NCBI GenBank assembly: GCA_019459455.1
Contig: JAIBEX010000008.1
Coordinates: 1 to 64,000 of the forward strand
Source: Weeksellaceae bacterium
Lineage (GTDB): Bacteria; Bacteroidota; Bacteroidia; Flavobacteriales; Weeksellaceae
Length of the DNA stretch: 64,000 nucleotides
Direction: 5' to 3'
Part shown: positions 53,643 through 62,889 of the stretch, piece after piece
Layout of the letters: each line of letters starts with the position of its first letter
Numbering within the stretch: the first letter of the stretch is position 1
Translations under genes and position numbers: made by a program
Notes under the pieces: generated by a model
Databases searched by the model: none
What the model was told of the DNA's origin: nothing
The model's input: the letters and a program-made list of their open reading frames with translations, nothing else

Positions 53643-54230
53643 ATGAAAAAACTGTATTGCTTTGATTTCGACGGAACCATCACCTACAGCGACACCATGT
53701 TTTTGTTTCTGAAACATTATAATGCGTCAAAATTCTATTTCCAGTTTGCAAAACATGTCCCACTCTTTATTTTGTTGAGATTGGGGTTGATGGACGCTGA
53801 AAGGGTAAAGAAAAGCTTCATTTCTTCCATACTGAAAGGAGAAACAAAGTCCAGGATCGGGGAACAGGCTCAAAAGTTTTTTGATGAGAATTATCCAAAG
53901 ATAATCAGGCAGAACGCCCTTGACTTCATCCAGAACAGGGACTTGGAAAAGACAGAAAGCCTTTTGATAACCGCATCCCTCGATATCTGGACCAAACCCT
54001 TTGCTGAAAAATTTGGAATGAAACTTTTAGCAACAAGAGCGGAATTTAAGAATGAAGTTTTTACAGGAAACTTTATAGGGCCAAACTGCAACGGTGAGGA
54101 GAAACTGACCCGCATTAAAGAAGAGGTTCAGGGTAGAAAATACGATAAAATAATTGCTTTTGGAGATACTGACGGGGACCGGCCGATGCTGAATTGGGCC
54201 AACGAATGTCATTTCCGTTTTTTTCATTAA
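53643..54230 (+). CDS. HAD-IB family phosphatase
   Basis: 195 residues from ATG 53643. HAD motifs: I FDFDGTITYSD, II LITASLD, III lysine in GEEKLTRI, IV AFGDTDGDRPML. A helical cap between motifs I and II contains a hydrophobic stretch (FAKHVPLFILLRLGLM) that may lie on the membrane. In the mycobacterial pathway a phosphatase must remove the 5-phosphate of phosphoribosyl lipid; a HAD enzyme in this position could do that, but this is inference. 20 bases after the SDR. Confidence 0.8.
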   Translation: MKKLYCFDFDGTITYSDTMFLFLKHYNASKFYFQFAKHVPLFILLRLGLMDAERVKKSFISSILKGETKSRIGEQAQKFFDENYPKIIRQNALDFIQNRDLEKTESLLITASLDIWTKPFAEKFGMKLLATRAEFKNEVFTGNFIGPNCNGEEKLTRIKEEVQGRKYDKIIAFGDTDGDRPMLNWANECHFRFFH

Positions 54231-54257
54231 ATTTGACCCCTAATATTGCAAACTGAA

Positions 54258-55421
54258 ATGAAGAAAGTCTATCTGGATAATGCTGCTACAACCCCACTCG
54301 CGGATGAGGTAATCTCTGAAATGATTTCCGCGATGAAGAATTTTGGGAACCCCTCGTCAACACACAGTTACGGGCAGGAAGCAAAAATCCTGATAGAAAA
54401 TGTAAGAAGGAAAGTGGCCGACTATCTTCATGTTACTCCTGCGGAAATCATTTTTACTTCCTGTGGTACCGAGAGCAACAACATGATCATCAAATCATGT
54501 GTGCGGAATCTGGGAGTACAGCGTATTATTACTTCACCCATAGAGCATAAATGCGTAGCGGAAACCATTACAGAGATGAAAACCCGCAAGAATATCGAAG
54601 TTGTTTATTTGCGTCCGGATAAAAAAGGTGATGTAAACATCGCTCAGCTGGAAGAACTATTGAAAAGTTCAGAAGCAAAAACCCTGGTTTCCTTAATGCA
54701 TGCAAACAACGAAATCGGGAACCTTATCGATATTAAGAAGGTAGCTGAGATTTGCAAAGAGAACGGTGCGCTTTTCCACTCGGATACCGTGCAGAGCATG
54801 GCTCATTTACCACTTGATTTTTCAGAAATTCCGCTGGATTTTGCCTCTTGCAGCGCACATAAATTCCATGGACCAAAGGGGAGCGGCTTCGCTTTCATCA
54901 GAAAATCATCTGGCCTGAAATCGCTTATTACTGGCGGTCCGCAGGAGAGAAGTCTGCGGGCCGGCACAGAGAATGTAGCCGGAATCGTCGGACTTGGGAA
55001 AGCCATGGAACTATCCATGGATCATCTTACGGAATATGCAACGCAGATTCAGGGAATCAAGGATTATGCAATTGAAATGATTACCAACGCGGTTCCGGGA
55101 GTGAAATTTAACGGAAGGAGTGCCGAAGGGGAAGGCAGCCTTTACACCGTCCTCAGTGTTCTGCTCCCTTTTAAAGATTCAATGATTGGGATGAAGTTGG
55201 ACATGAAGGGAATTGCGGTGTCCCAGGGAAGTGCCTGCTCATCCGGAGCGTCCAAACCTTCCATGGTCATGCTCATGCTTCTGAATGATGATGAACTGAA
55301 CAGCACAACGCCTCTTCGCGTATCCTTCAGCCATCTGACCACGCGGGACGAGATCGATTATTTTACGGAAGTACTGAAAGGCATTGCTGAAGCACACAAA
55401 ATAGAAAACGTAAATAGTTAG
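54258..55421 (+). CDS. Cysteine desulfurase (IscS/NifS-like)
   Basis: 387 residues from ATG 54258 (MKKVYLDNAATTPLAD). PLP enzyme releasing sulfur from cysteine for Fe-S clusters or tRNA thiolation. FTSCGTESNNMII, the PLP lysine in SAHKFHGPKGSGF (about 200), and the catalytic cysteine in SQGSACSSGASKPS (about 326), the short group I loop. It lies 27 bases after the phosphatase gene and may be read in the same transcript, though its function is separate. Confidence 0.92.
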   Translation: MKKVYLDNAATTPLADEVISEMISAMKNFGNPSSTHSYGQEAKILIENVRRKVADYLHVTPAEIIFTSCGTESNNMIIKSCVRNLGVQRIITSPIEHKCVAETITEMKTRKNIEVVYLRPDKKGDVNIAQLEELLKSSEAKTLVSLMHANNEIGNLIDIKKVAEICKENGALFHSDTVQSMAHLPLDFSEIPLDFASCSAHKFHGPKGSGFAFIRKSSGLKSLITGGPQERSLRAGTENVAGIVGLGKAMELSMDHLTEYATQIQGIKDYAIEMITNAVPGVKFNGRSAEGEGSLYTVLSVLLPFKDSMIGMKLDMKGIAVSQGSACSSGASKPSMVMLMLLNDDELNSTTPLRVSFSHLTTRDEIDYFTEVLKGIAEAHKIENVNS

Positions 55422-55459
55422 GATAGTCTGCGGGTTTTCAGCCTTTGGACTTAAAATTG

Positions 55460-55468
55460 TACATTTGC
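55460..55468 (+). promoter_or_regulatory. -7 promoter box of trxA
   Basis: TACATTTGC, 40 bases before the trxA ATG, matching TAnnTTTGC. Confidence 0.55.
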
Positions 55469-55508
55469 TGCAGTTAAAACAGATTATTAATAATTAAAAA
55501 TATTTAAA

Positions 55509-55826
55509 ATGGCATTAGAGATTACAGACAGTTCATTTCAGGAAATGGTGCTGAATTCAGACAAACCCGTATTGGTTGATTTTTGGGCAGTATGGTGTGG
55601 ACCTTGCAGAATGCTGGGACCGATTATTGAGGAAGTTGCGGCGGATTTCGAAGGGAAAGCAGTGGTAGGAAAAGTGGACGTGGACAATAACCAACAGGTT
55701 TCTGTAGATTATGGAATCAGAAATATCCCGACTGTTTTGATTTTCAAAAACGGTGAAGTTGTTGATAAGATTGTTGGTGTTGCCTCAAAAGAAGTAATAG
55801 CAGAGAAACTTTCGGCTCATTTATAA
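55509..55826 (+). CDS. trxA: Thioredoxin
   Basis: 105 residues, the standard single thioredoxin fold. Active site FWAVWCGPCRM with the CGPC redox pair at about 31-34, buried aspartate in VLVDFWA, cis-proline in NIPTVLIF. Cytoplasmic protein-disulphide reductase. Own promoter and terminator. Confidence 0.97.
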   Translation: MALEITDSSFQEMVLNSDKPVLVDFWAVWCGPCRMLGPIIEEVAADFEGKAVVGKVDVDNNQQVSVDYGIRNIPTVLIFKNGEVVDKIVGVASKEVIAEKLSAHL

Positions 55827-55845
55827 AAAAACGGTATTGATACTG

Positions 55846-55876
55846 AATGCTTTCCAATTTGGAAAGCATTTTTATT
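55846..55876 (+). terminator. Rho-independent terminator of trxA
   Basis: Perfect 10-bp stem AATGCTTTCC/GGAAAGCATT, 5-base loop, then TTTATTT. Confidence 0.9.
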
Positions 55877-55884
55877 TAAAATAA

Positions 55885-55916
55885 TTGGTAAGATAGGTGA
55901 AAAGTTGTATTTTTGC
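55885..55916 (+). promoter_or_regulatory. Promoter of the tRNA-Asp pair
   Basis: TTG at 55885-55887, a 20-base spacer and TATTTTTGC at 55908-55916. Confidence 0.6.
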
Positions 55917-55952
55917 ACTCACCAAAAAGAAAGAAGTTCTTTTTTATTTTCA

Positions 55953-56026
55953 GATCCGGTAGTTCAGCTGGTTAGAATGCCGCCCTGTCACGGCGGAGGT
56001 CGCGGGTTCGAGTCCCGTCCGGATCG
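55953..56026 (+). tRNA. tRNA-Asp(GTC), first copy
   Basis: 74 bases, cloverleaf intact: acceptor GATCCGG/CCGGATC, D arm with GTTCAGCTGGTTAGAAT, anticodon loop CTGTCAC (GTC), T arm with GGTTCGAGTCC, discriminator G. CCA is not encoded. Confidence 0.97.
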
Positions 56027-56058
56027 CATAAAGTTTATCAGTTACTTTTCAAAAAATT

Positions 56059-56132
56059 GATCCGGTAGTTCAGCTGGTTAGAATGCCGCCCTGTCACGGC
56101 GGAGGTCGCGGGTTCGAGTCCCGTCCGGATCG
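56059..56132 (+). tRNA. tRNA-Asp(GTC), second copy
   Basis: Identical in all 74 bases to the first copy, 32 bases downstream, with different flanks. The two are surely one transcript, ended by the hairpin that follows. Confidence 0.97.
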
Positions 56133-56134
56133 CA

Positions 56135-56161
56135 AAAGCCTCATAATTGGGGCTTTTTTTG
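56135..56161 (+). terminator. Rho-independent terminator of the tRNA pair
   Basis: AAAGCC/GGCTTT stem (extendable with a G-U pair), loop of about 9, then seven T. Confidence 0.8.
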
Positions 56162-56316
56162 TTTATATAAATGTTTATGGCGATACTGATCGTCTTTTTT
56201 TGTGGAAAAAGGTCTCGAATTAAGCTTTGCCGTTTAAACCCTGTATGTCGTAGGTTTTTCTTCCTTAAGTTTTCACAGATTGCTACTTCTGTCCATCAGC
56301 AATTCCCGCAATTTCC

Positions 56317-56325
56317 TATCTTTGC
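56317..56325 (+). promoter_or_regulatory. -7 promoter box immediately before the polA start
   Basis: TATCTTTGC, an exact match, ending 3 bases before the polA ATG. The transcript would begin at or beside the start codon, so polA mRNA is predicted to be leaderless. Confidence 0.55.
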
Positions 56326-56328
56326 TTC

Positions 56329-59175
56329 ATGTCACACAACAACGATAAAAGGCTTTTCCTTATTGATGCCTATGCCATGATTTTTCGCGGCTATTATGCA
56401 CTCATCCGCAGTCCGCGGATGACCAGCGACGGTAAGGACACCTCTGCAATATTCGGTTTTACCAATTCCCTTATCGAGCTGATCCGCCGGGAAAAACCTT
56501 CGCATTTGGCTGTTGTTTTTGATGTGGGCGTGGCCAGTGTAAGGACCGTAGATTTTGCGGCATACAAAGCCAACCGCAGCGAGACTCCTGAAGCCATAAA
56601 AATCGCCATTCCTTACATTCACCGGATTCTGGAAGCCATGCATGTCCCTATTTTGGGGGTGGAAGGGTATGAAGCCGATGATGTTATCGGAACCATTGCC
56701 TGTAAGGCCGAGAAGGAAGGATACACAACTTTCATGGTGACTCCCGACAAGGATTTTGCACAGCTGGTGACAGATAAGATAAAAATATACAAACCCGGTT
56801 TGAAAGGAGCGGAATTCGAGATCTTGGGCGTGGATGAGGTGAAAACCAAATACGAAATCGAGGACCCGAAACAGGTGATTGATTTCCTCGCCATGATGGG
56901 CGATTCTGTAGATAATATTCCCGGCCTGGATGGGGTTGGCGAAAAGACCGCCAAGAAATTCCTGAAGGAATACGGAAGCATCGAGAATTTACTTGCAAAC
57001 ACCGATAAAATCACAGGAAAGCTTCGCGAAAAAGTGGAGGCCAGTGCAGAACGCGGAATATTATCCAAAAAACTGGCGACTATCATTTGCGATGTGCCAA
57101 TTGAATTCCATCAGGAACAGTATGATCTTGAGAGACCCGATTTTGAAAAAGTAAAGACGGTTTTTGATGAGATTGAATTCCGCCGGCTCTACGAGAACCT
57201 GTACCGTGCCTTCGCGCCCACAACCATTGAACCGGCAGATCCCAATAAAGTTTCCCGCTACGACCAGATTAATATTAAAGCTGATAACGGAAAAGCCGCA
57301 GGATCATCCATGCAGCTTGATCTTTTTGCAACGTATGAAGAGCTGGACCAGGCAACGAATACAAAATCGACGATTGCGGATAATGACCATCTTTATCAGT
57401 TTGTAGAAACACCTGCGGCCCAGAAAATACTGGTTCAGAATTTACTGGAGCAGAACGCGGTGAGTTTCGATACGGAAACCACGTCTTTGAATGAAATGGA
57501 AGCCGAACTGATCGGAATGAGCTTTTCTTATCGAAATGGTCTTGCATACTACGTCCCACTGTCTGAAAACCGCACAGAAGTCCAGGAAACCCTGGAAATT
57601 TTCCGGCCGTTTTTTGAGAAAGAACAAATCCTGAAGATTGCCCATAACTTGAAATTTGACTATAAAGTCCTCAAGCAATACGGCATTGAGGTGGAAGGTG
57701 CGATTTTCGACACGATGATTGCCCACTATCTGCTGAATCCCGACGGACGCCACGGTATGGACTACCTCTCCGAAATGTACCTGCATTACAAACCGGTTGC
57801 GATTGAAACGCTGATAGGAAAAAAAGGGAAGAACCAGGGAACCCTGCGCGACCTTTCCGTGGAGGAACAAACCAATTATGCGGCTGAAGATGCCGATATC
57901 ACGTGGCAGCTCTATGCTCTTTTCGCTCCGCAGCTAAAAAAGGAAAACCTGGAGGATTTATTTTACAAAGTGGAAATGCCGCTGATGAAAGTCCTTGCGA
58001 AAATGGAACTTGAAGGTGTTTCCCTCGACAAAAAGTGGCTCGAGCAGGAGAGTAAGGACCTGGAAAACGACCTACGGGAACTGGAGAAAAACATCTTTGA
58101 ACTGTCCGGAGAAGAATTTAACATGAATTCCCCGAGGCAGCTGGGCGAAATCCTTTTTGAAAAGCTGGAACTGGATCCCAAGGCGAAGAAAACCAAAACC
58201 GGTCAGTATGCGACCTCAGAAGACATCCTTCAGAAGCTCGCCTCCAAGCACGAGATCATTAAACACATCCTGGAGTACCGGACGTATCAGAAACTGAAGT
58301 CAACGTATGTGGATGCTTTGCCTTTGCAGATCGATAAGGATGATCACCGCGTTCATACCAATTTCTCCCAAACCACCGCCGCAACCGGCCGTTTGGCTTC
58401 GGTGAATCCTAACCTTCAGAATATTCCAATCCGTACCTTACGCGGACAGCAGATCCGTGGCGCATTTGTAGCAGGCGAGGGAAAGAAAATCATTTCCGCG
58501 GATTATTCACAGATCGAACTCCGCCTTATTGCGGAGATTTCCAATGAGGAGAATATGATCCTTGCGTTTCAGAATGGGGAAGATATCCATGCTTCAACGG
58601 CCTCCAAGCTGTTTAAAGTTCCTTTGGAAGAAGTGAGCAAAACGCAGCGGAGCCAGGCCAAAACAGTGAATTTCGGAATCATTTACGGGCAGGGTGCCTT
58701 TGCACTGGCCGAACAGACCGGTCTCTCCAGAACGGAAGCCAAACAGATGATTGAAGCATATTTTGAAACCTATCCGCGGCTCAAAAAATATATGGGAGAG
58801 CAGGTTCAGAAAGCACAGGAACTGGGCTATGTGGAGACCATCCTGAACAGGAAACGGCATCTCAAGGATATCAACTCCGCGAATTTCGTAGTCAAGGCCC
58901 ATGCCGAAAGGAATGCGGTAAATGCTCCTATACAGGGAAGTGCAGCGGACGTCATTAAACTGGCCATGATTAAAATAGACCAAAAGCTTACGGAGCAGAA
59001 TCTTAAGACCAAAATGCTGCTGCAGGTGCATGATGAACTCCTGTTTGAAGCTCCTGTGGAAGAGGTAGATACCGTCACCAAACTCATCAAGACCGAGATG
59101 GAATCGGCCTTTGAAACGAAAGTGCCGCTTCTGGTGGAAGTAGGGGTAGGAGATAACTGGCTGGAAGCCCATTAG
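56329..59175 (+). CDS. polA: DNA polymerase I
   Basis: 948 residues, three domains. 5'-3' flap exonuclease (about 1-290: LFLIDAYAMIFRGYYAL, TPDKDFAQLV, DSVDNIPGLDGVGEKTA). 3'-5' proofreading domain with all acids present (FDTETTSLNEMEAE, IAHNLKFDYKVLK, AAEDADITWQLY). Polymerase with motif A SADYSQIELRLIAEIS, motif B RSQAKTVNFGIIYGQG and motif C LQVHDELLFE. The motif B phenylalanine (NFG) normally excludes dideoxynucleotides. Functions in Okazaki-fragment maturation and excision repair. Confidence 0.97.
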   Translation: MSHNNDKRLFLIDAYAMIFRGYYALIRSPRMTSDGKDTSAIFGFTNSLIELIRREKPSHLAVVFDVGVASVRTVDFAAYKANRSETPEAIKIAIPYIHRILEAMHVPILGVEGYEADDVIGTIACKAEKEGYTTFMVTPDKDFAQLVTDKIKIYKPGLKGAEFEILGVDEVKTKYEIEDPKQVIDFLAMMGDSVDNIPGLDGVGEKTAKKFLKEYGSIENLLANTDKITGKLREKVEASAERGILSKKLATIICDVPIEFHQEQYDLERPDFEKVKTVFDEIEFRRLYENLYRAFAPTTIEPADPNKVSRYDQINIKADNGKAAGSSMQLDLFATYEELDQATNTKSTIADNDHLYQFVETPAAQKILVQNLLEQNAVSFDTETTSLNEMEAELIGMSFSYRNGLAYYVPLSENRTEVQETLEIFRPFFEKEQILKIAHNLKFDYKVLKQYGIEVEGAIFDTMIAHYLLNPDGRHGMDYLSEMYLHYKPVAIETLIGKKGKNQGTLRDLSVEEQTNYAAEDADITWQLYALFAPQLKKENLEDLFYKVEMPLMKVLAKMELEGVSLDKKWLEQESKDLENDLRELEKNIFELSGEEFNMNSPRQLGEILFEKLELDPKAKKTKTGQYATSEDILQKLASKHEIIKHILEYRTYQKLKSTYVDALPLQIDKDDHRVHTNFSQTTAATGRLASVNPNLQNIPIRTLRGQQIRGAFVAGEGKKIISADYSQIELRLIAEISNEENMILAFQNGEDIHASTASKLFKVPLEEVSKTQRSQAKTVNFGIIYGQGAFALAEQTGLSRTEAKQMIEAYFETYPRLKKYMGEQVQKAQELGYVETILNRKRHLKDINSANFVVKAHAERNAVNAPIQGSAADVIKLAMIKIDQKLTEQNLKTKMLLQVHDELLFEAPVEEVDTVTKLIKTEMESAFETKVPLLVEVGVGDNWLEAH

Positions 59176-59200
59176 GTAATAACATAAAATAACAGATAAA

Positions 59201-59473
59201 ATGAAAGCAGTACTTTTTTACGAAACCGCAGAGCATGTGACGATGGAACGCATCATGGAAGTGTATCCAAGACATGCAGCCGTGGTGGAAGAGTTTAGCA
59301 GACAGGGAAAAATACTGGGCATTGGACCTTATGGAAATCCCGGGGAGGGTTCGATGGGGATTTTCACCGATAAGGAATCGGCAGAGGAATTCACCAAGAA
59401 AGACCCCTTTGTCCTGGAAGGAATTGTGTCCACTGTTACGCTACGCGAATGGAACGATTCCCTGTTGGAATAA
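59201..59473 (+). CDS. YciI-family protein
   Basis: 90 residues, ferredoxin-like YciI fold: MKAVLFYETAEHVTMERI, HAAVVEEFSRQGKILGIGPY, and the DPFVLEGIVSTVTLREW end. The conserved histidine (YPRHAAV) and DPF aspartate are the suggested catalytic pair in this family of uncertain function. 25 bases after polA, perhaps cotranscribed. A strong terminator follows. Confidence 0.88.
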   Translation: MKAVLFYETAEHVTMERIMEVYPRHAAVVEEFSRQGKILGIGPYGNPGEGSMGIFTDKESAEEFTKKDPFVLEGIVSTVTLREWNDSLLE

Positions 59474-59501
59474 GGCGTTTTTTTTTATCAAATATGTACA
59501 T

Positions 59502-59529
59502 AAAAGCATTCCAAACAGGAATGCTTTTT
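59502..59529 (+). terminator. Rho-independent terminator after the YciI gene
   Basis: AAAGCATTCC/GGAATGCTTT perfect stem, 5-base loop and TTTTT. Confidence 0.9.
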
Positions 59530-59984
59530 GTCTCTTTATCCGTGTTTTTTATTTGTATATTCGCCGGAAAAAATGGGTGCTGGATCTGACTTTTTTCCAT
59601 AGGAGTGATTTGAATCTCTTTGTTTTTATTTTAAACCACAGCGCAGAATTTCGGTGATGAAAAAGTTAAACAGCCTTCAGTTTTTGTGACGGTTCAAAAT
59701 CATATCTCAAAATAGATGAAGTCGCCGAAAAAAGCAAAAAAAGCAGATGTACCGCTAATAGGCACGTAAACAGGGGAATTTCTTATTTGTAATGACTTCA
59801 TTGTATTTTTAGATTTTATTCGTAAATTACTTTAAATGAAATGTTAAAAGATGATGTAGTTAAAGTAATACTTTAGGTGTAAGAATATTTTTAAGTTCAG
59901 AGTCGTCTTTTAGTATTTGAGACCAGTTTATAATGCGTGTGAAGAAAATCCTTGTCGATATTATATAAAAAAATTAAACAGAGC
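59530..59984. other. Intergenic stretch with no recognisable gene
   Basis: About 455 AT-rich bases between the YciI terminator and the M16 peptidase. Only short frames in every direction, none family-like. No tRNA or clear hairpin. The last 100 bases may hold the peptidase promoter, but no exact TAnnTTTG box is placed well. Confidence 0.6.
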
Positions 59985-62855
59985 ATGATGTTGGAACAGA
60001 AATACAGGACAGTAAACCATACCGATGCGAACGGATACCGGTACTCCACCGTCTTGAATGATGAGAGTAAGGTACGCACCTACACGCTGGAAAACGGACT
60101 TAAAGTCTATCTGGCTCAGAACTTTGATGCGCCCAGAATCCAGACCTATATCCCGGTCCGCACCGGCAGTAATAATGACCCGGAAGACAACACCGGTTTG
60201 GCTCATTATCTGGAGCATATGATGTTCAAGGGAACCTCTAAAATCGGTACGCAGGATTGGGAAAATGAGAGCGGTTTTCTGGCGGAGATTGCAGGGTTGT
60301 ATGAAGAGCATAAAACCGAAGAGAATGCAGAACGTAAAAGAGAGATTTATAAAAAAATCGATGAGGTCTCTCAGGAGGCCAGTCGGTTTGCAATTGCGAA
60401 TGAATATGACAAATGTATTTCCGCTTTGGGGGCAACAGGTACCAATGCACACACGTGGCTGGACGAAACCGTTTACAAAAATAATATTCCGAAGAATGAA
60501 CTGGAGAAATGGCTCAGGATTGAAAAAGAACGTTTTTCAGAACTGGTACTGCGGCTTTTCCATACAGAACTGGAATCCGTGTACGAGGAATTCAACCGTG
60601 CGCAGGATAACGATGGCCGTCTGGTGAACAACACCCTCATGGAACTCCTGTTTCCGATGCACCAAAACGGACAGCAGACCACACTTGGTAGGCCGGAACA
60701 TCTGAAGAACCCTTCCATGCAGGCCATCCATAAGTATTTTGAGGAATACTACGTTCCGAACAATTATGCGATGGTTCTCGTAGGCGACCTGGATTTTAAT
60801 GAGACCATCGGGCTGGTTGACAGGCATTTTGGCCCGTTCAGGTTTAAGGAACTCCCGAAAAAGACTAAGATTGTAGAGCAGCCCCTGACCGAAATCATAA
60901 CGAAAACGGTGAAGAGTCCTACCATACCCCGGCTTCAGTTGGCATGGCGGACCGACAGTTATGGCACCCGGGAAGCACTGACTGCTGATCTTGTGGCTCA
61001 TATATTAAGCAACAGAGGTGAAGCCGGTTTGCTGGACCTGAACATCAACAATGCGCAGAAAGCCCTGTACGCTTCGGCCTTCGCCATGGGATTCAATGAT
61101 TATGGATACATTTCAGCAGTGATCGTACCTAAGGAGGATCAGACGCTGGAGGAAGCTAAGGAACTCATATTGGCAGAAATCAATAATGTGAAGGACGGTA
61201 ATTTTCCCGACTGGCTGCTGCCCGCGATCATAAACGATTTTAAGGTTCAGCGCCTGAAGGGTCTTGAGACGGCCGACGGTTTAGCTACCAACCTGTATCA
61301 AACCTATATCCGCAAACAGACCTGGCAGGAAGAGCTGGAGGAAATGGAGCGCTACGAAGCGATCACAAAGGAAGATGTTGTGAACTTTGCCCGGGAATTT
61401 TTCAGGGAGAATTACGTGGCGGTGTACAAAGAAAAGGGTGTTAATGAAAACCTGGTGAGGGTGGATAATCCGGGCATCACGCCTGTGAAAATAAACCGTG
61501 ATACCGAATCCGACTTCCTGAAGTCTATCCTGGCAGAAAAATCTGCAGAAATAGAGCCCGAATTCATTGACTATGACAAAGAAATCACGGTGTCTGACGT
61601 TGCAGGGAAGAAAGCGAGTTTCGTGCCCAACCGGTACAACAGTTTGGCCCAGGTGCACTATATTTTTCCTTTTGGGAACGACCATGACCGGGAATTGTCG
61701 TTAGCCACCCAGGTTCTGCAGTATCTCGGTACAGACCGATTCTCTCCCGATGAACTGAAGCAGGAATTCTACAAGATCGGTATCAGTCATGACTTTAAGA
61801 CCGCTCCGGATCAGCTCACCATCTCGCTGAACGGCCTGGAAGAGAATATGGGCAGGGGAATTGAAATGCTCCATCACTGGATGCAGGACGTCATGCCGAA
61901 CCAGGAAGTCTACCAAGAGTATGTTAAAACCATTCTGGAGAGCCGTAATGCCGCCAAAAAGGATAAAGGAAGAATCATGAGTGCGCTGCAGACTTACGCC
62001 AAATTTGGCCCCGAATCGCGCTCCAGGGATGTAATCTCTATGGAACGCCTGCTGGAAATTAAATGTGAAGAGCTGACCCAGAAAATAAAAGAAGTTTTCC
62101 TTTTTCCGTACGAAATCTTCATCTATGGAAATGATTTCGGGAAGCTAAAGGAATTTTCTGCGCAGTTTATACAGTCAGAGCAGTTCGGAATTCCGGAACG
62201 CAGGATCTATCCCGAGCCAGAGACAGGCGGAAAGGTGTTTTTTGTGAATTATGATATGGTACAGACGGAAATGAGCAGGATGGGAAGGGCCGGTGAAGTG
62301 AATACCAACAATTTCGGTAAGATTAACGTCTTCAACGAATATTTCGGCAGCGGGCTCTCCTCCATCGTGTTCCAGGAATTGCGGGAAAGCAAGAGTCTGG
62401 CCTATTCCGCCTATGCGGTGTATCAGGCCGGTCTGGAACTTCAGCATGCAGATTATATCACGACCTACATCGGAACGCAGCCGGACAAACTGCAGGTTGC
62501 AGTGGAATCGCTCGACGGGCTCATGGAGGAACTTCCCCTGTATGAGGCACAGTTCAGCAATGCGAAATACGCCACTTTAAAACAGCTTGCGTCCGGCCGG
62601 ATCACACGCACCAACATTTTCTTTAACCACCTGAGGCTTAAAAAACTAGGGATCGGTTATGATCTGCGGAAGGACATGTACCGTGAGGTAGCTGAACTTT
62701 CAATGGAAGGGCTTTCAGAGTTCTACGACAAAAAAATAAAACCGGTGCGATACAATGTGGCGGTGATCGGTAAAAGGGAGAATGTCAATCAGCGGGTGCT
62801 GGAGGAAATGGGGCAGTACACGGAACTCACGCTGGAAGAAGTATTCGGATTTTAA
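59985..62855 (+). CDS. M16-family zinc metallopeptidase (two-domain pair)
   Basis: 956 residues from ATG 59985 (another ATG follows directly at 59988). The active half has the inverted zinc motif HYLEH in GLAHYLEHMMFKGT near 72, and the distal glutamate in ESVYEEFNRAQDN. The inactive partner half follows (ELRESKSLAYSAYAVYQ near 810), so it is the full-length clam-shell type. No convincing signal peptide, so it may be cytoplasmic or poorly exported. It degrades medium-size peptides. Convergent with the deacetylase 34 bases downstream. Confidence 0.92.
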   Translation: MMLEQKYRTVNHTDANGYRYSTVLNDESKVRTYTLENGLKVYLAQNFDAPRIQTYIPVRTGSNNDPEDNTGLAHYLEHMMFKGTSKIGTQDWENESGFLAEIAGLYEEHKTEENAERKREIYKKIDEVSQEASRFAIANEYDKCISALGATGTNAHTWLDETVYKNNIPKNELEKWLRIEKERFSELVLRLFHTELESVYEEFNRAQDNDGRLVNNTLMELLFPMHQNGQQTTLGRPEHLKNPSMQAIHKYFEEYYVPNNYAMVLVGDLDFNETIGLVDRHFGPFRFKELPKKTKIVEQPLTEIITKTVKSPTIPRLQLAWRTDSYGTREALTADLVAHILSNRGEAGLLDLNINNAQKALYASAFAMGFNDYGYISAVIVPKEDQTLEEAKELILAEINNVKDGNFPDWLLPAIINDFKVQRLKGLETADGLATNLYQTYIRKQTWQEELEEMERYEAITKEDVVNFAREFFRENYVAVYKEKGVNENLVRVDNPGITPVKINRDTESDFLKSILAEKSAEIEPEFIDYDKEITVSDVAGKKASFVPNRYNSLAQVHYIFPFGNDHDRELSLATQVLQYLGTDRFSPDELKQEFYKIGISHDFKTAPDQLTISLNGLEENMGRGIEMLHHWMQDVMPNQEVYQEYVKTILESRNAAKKDKGRIMSALQTYAKFGPESRSRDVISMERLLEIKCEELTQKIKEVFLFPYEIFIYGNDFGKLKEFSAQFIQSEQFGIPERRIYPEPETGGKVFFVNYDMVQTEMSRMGRAGEVNTNNFGKINVFNEYFGSGLSSIVFQELRESKSLAYSAYAVYQAGLELQHADYITTYIGTQPDKLQVAVESLDGLMEELPLYEAQFSNAKYATLKQLASGRITRTNIFFNHLRLKKLGIGYDLRKDMYREVAELSMEGLSEFYDKKIKPVRYNVAVIGKRENVNQRVLEEMGQYTELTLEEVFGF

Positions 62856-62889
62856 ATTTCGAACACAACGGAGCATCTTTGAAACCGCA

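Noticed and set aside
55953-56132. Tandem tRNA-Asp as an integration (att) site
   Set aside because: No integrase gene, no partial tRNA repeat and no foreign sequence nearby; it is a simple tandem duplication ended by a terminator.
59961-62447. Several antisense frames under the M16 peptidase
   Set aside because: They are shadows of the coding strand, with histidine/phenylalanine-rich nonsense translations.
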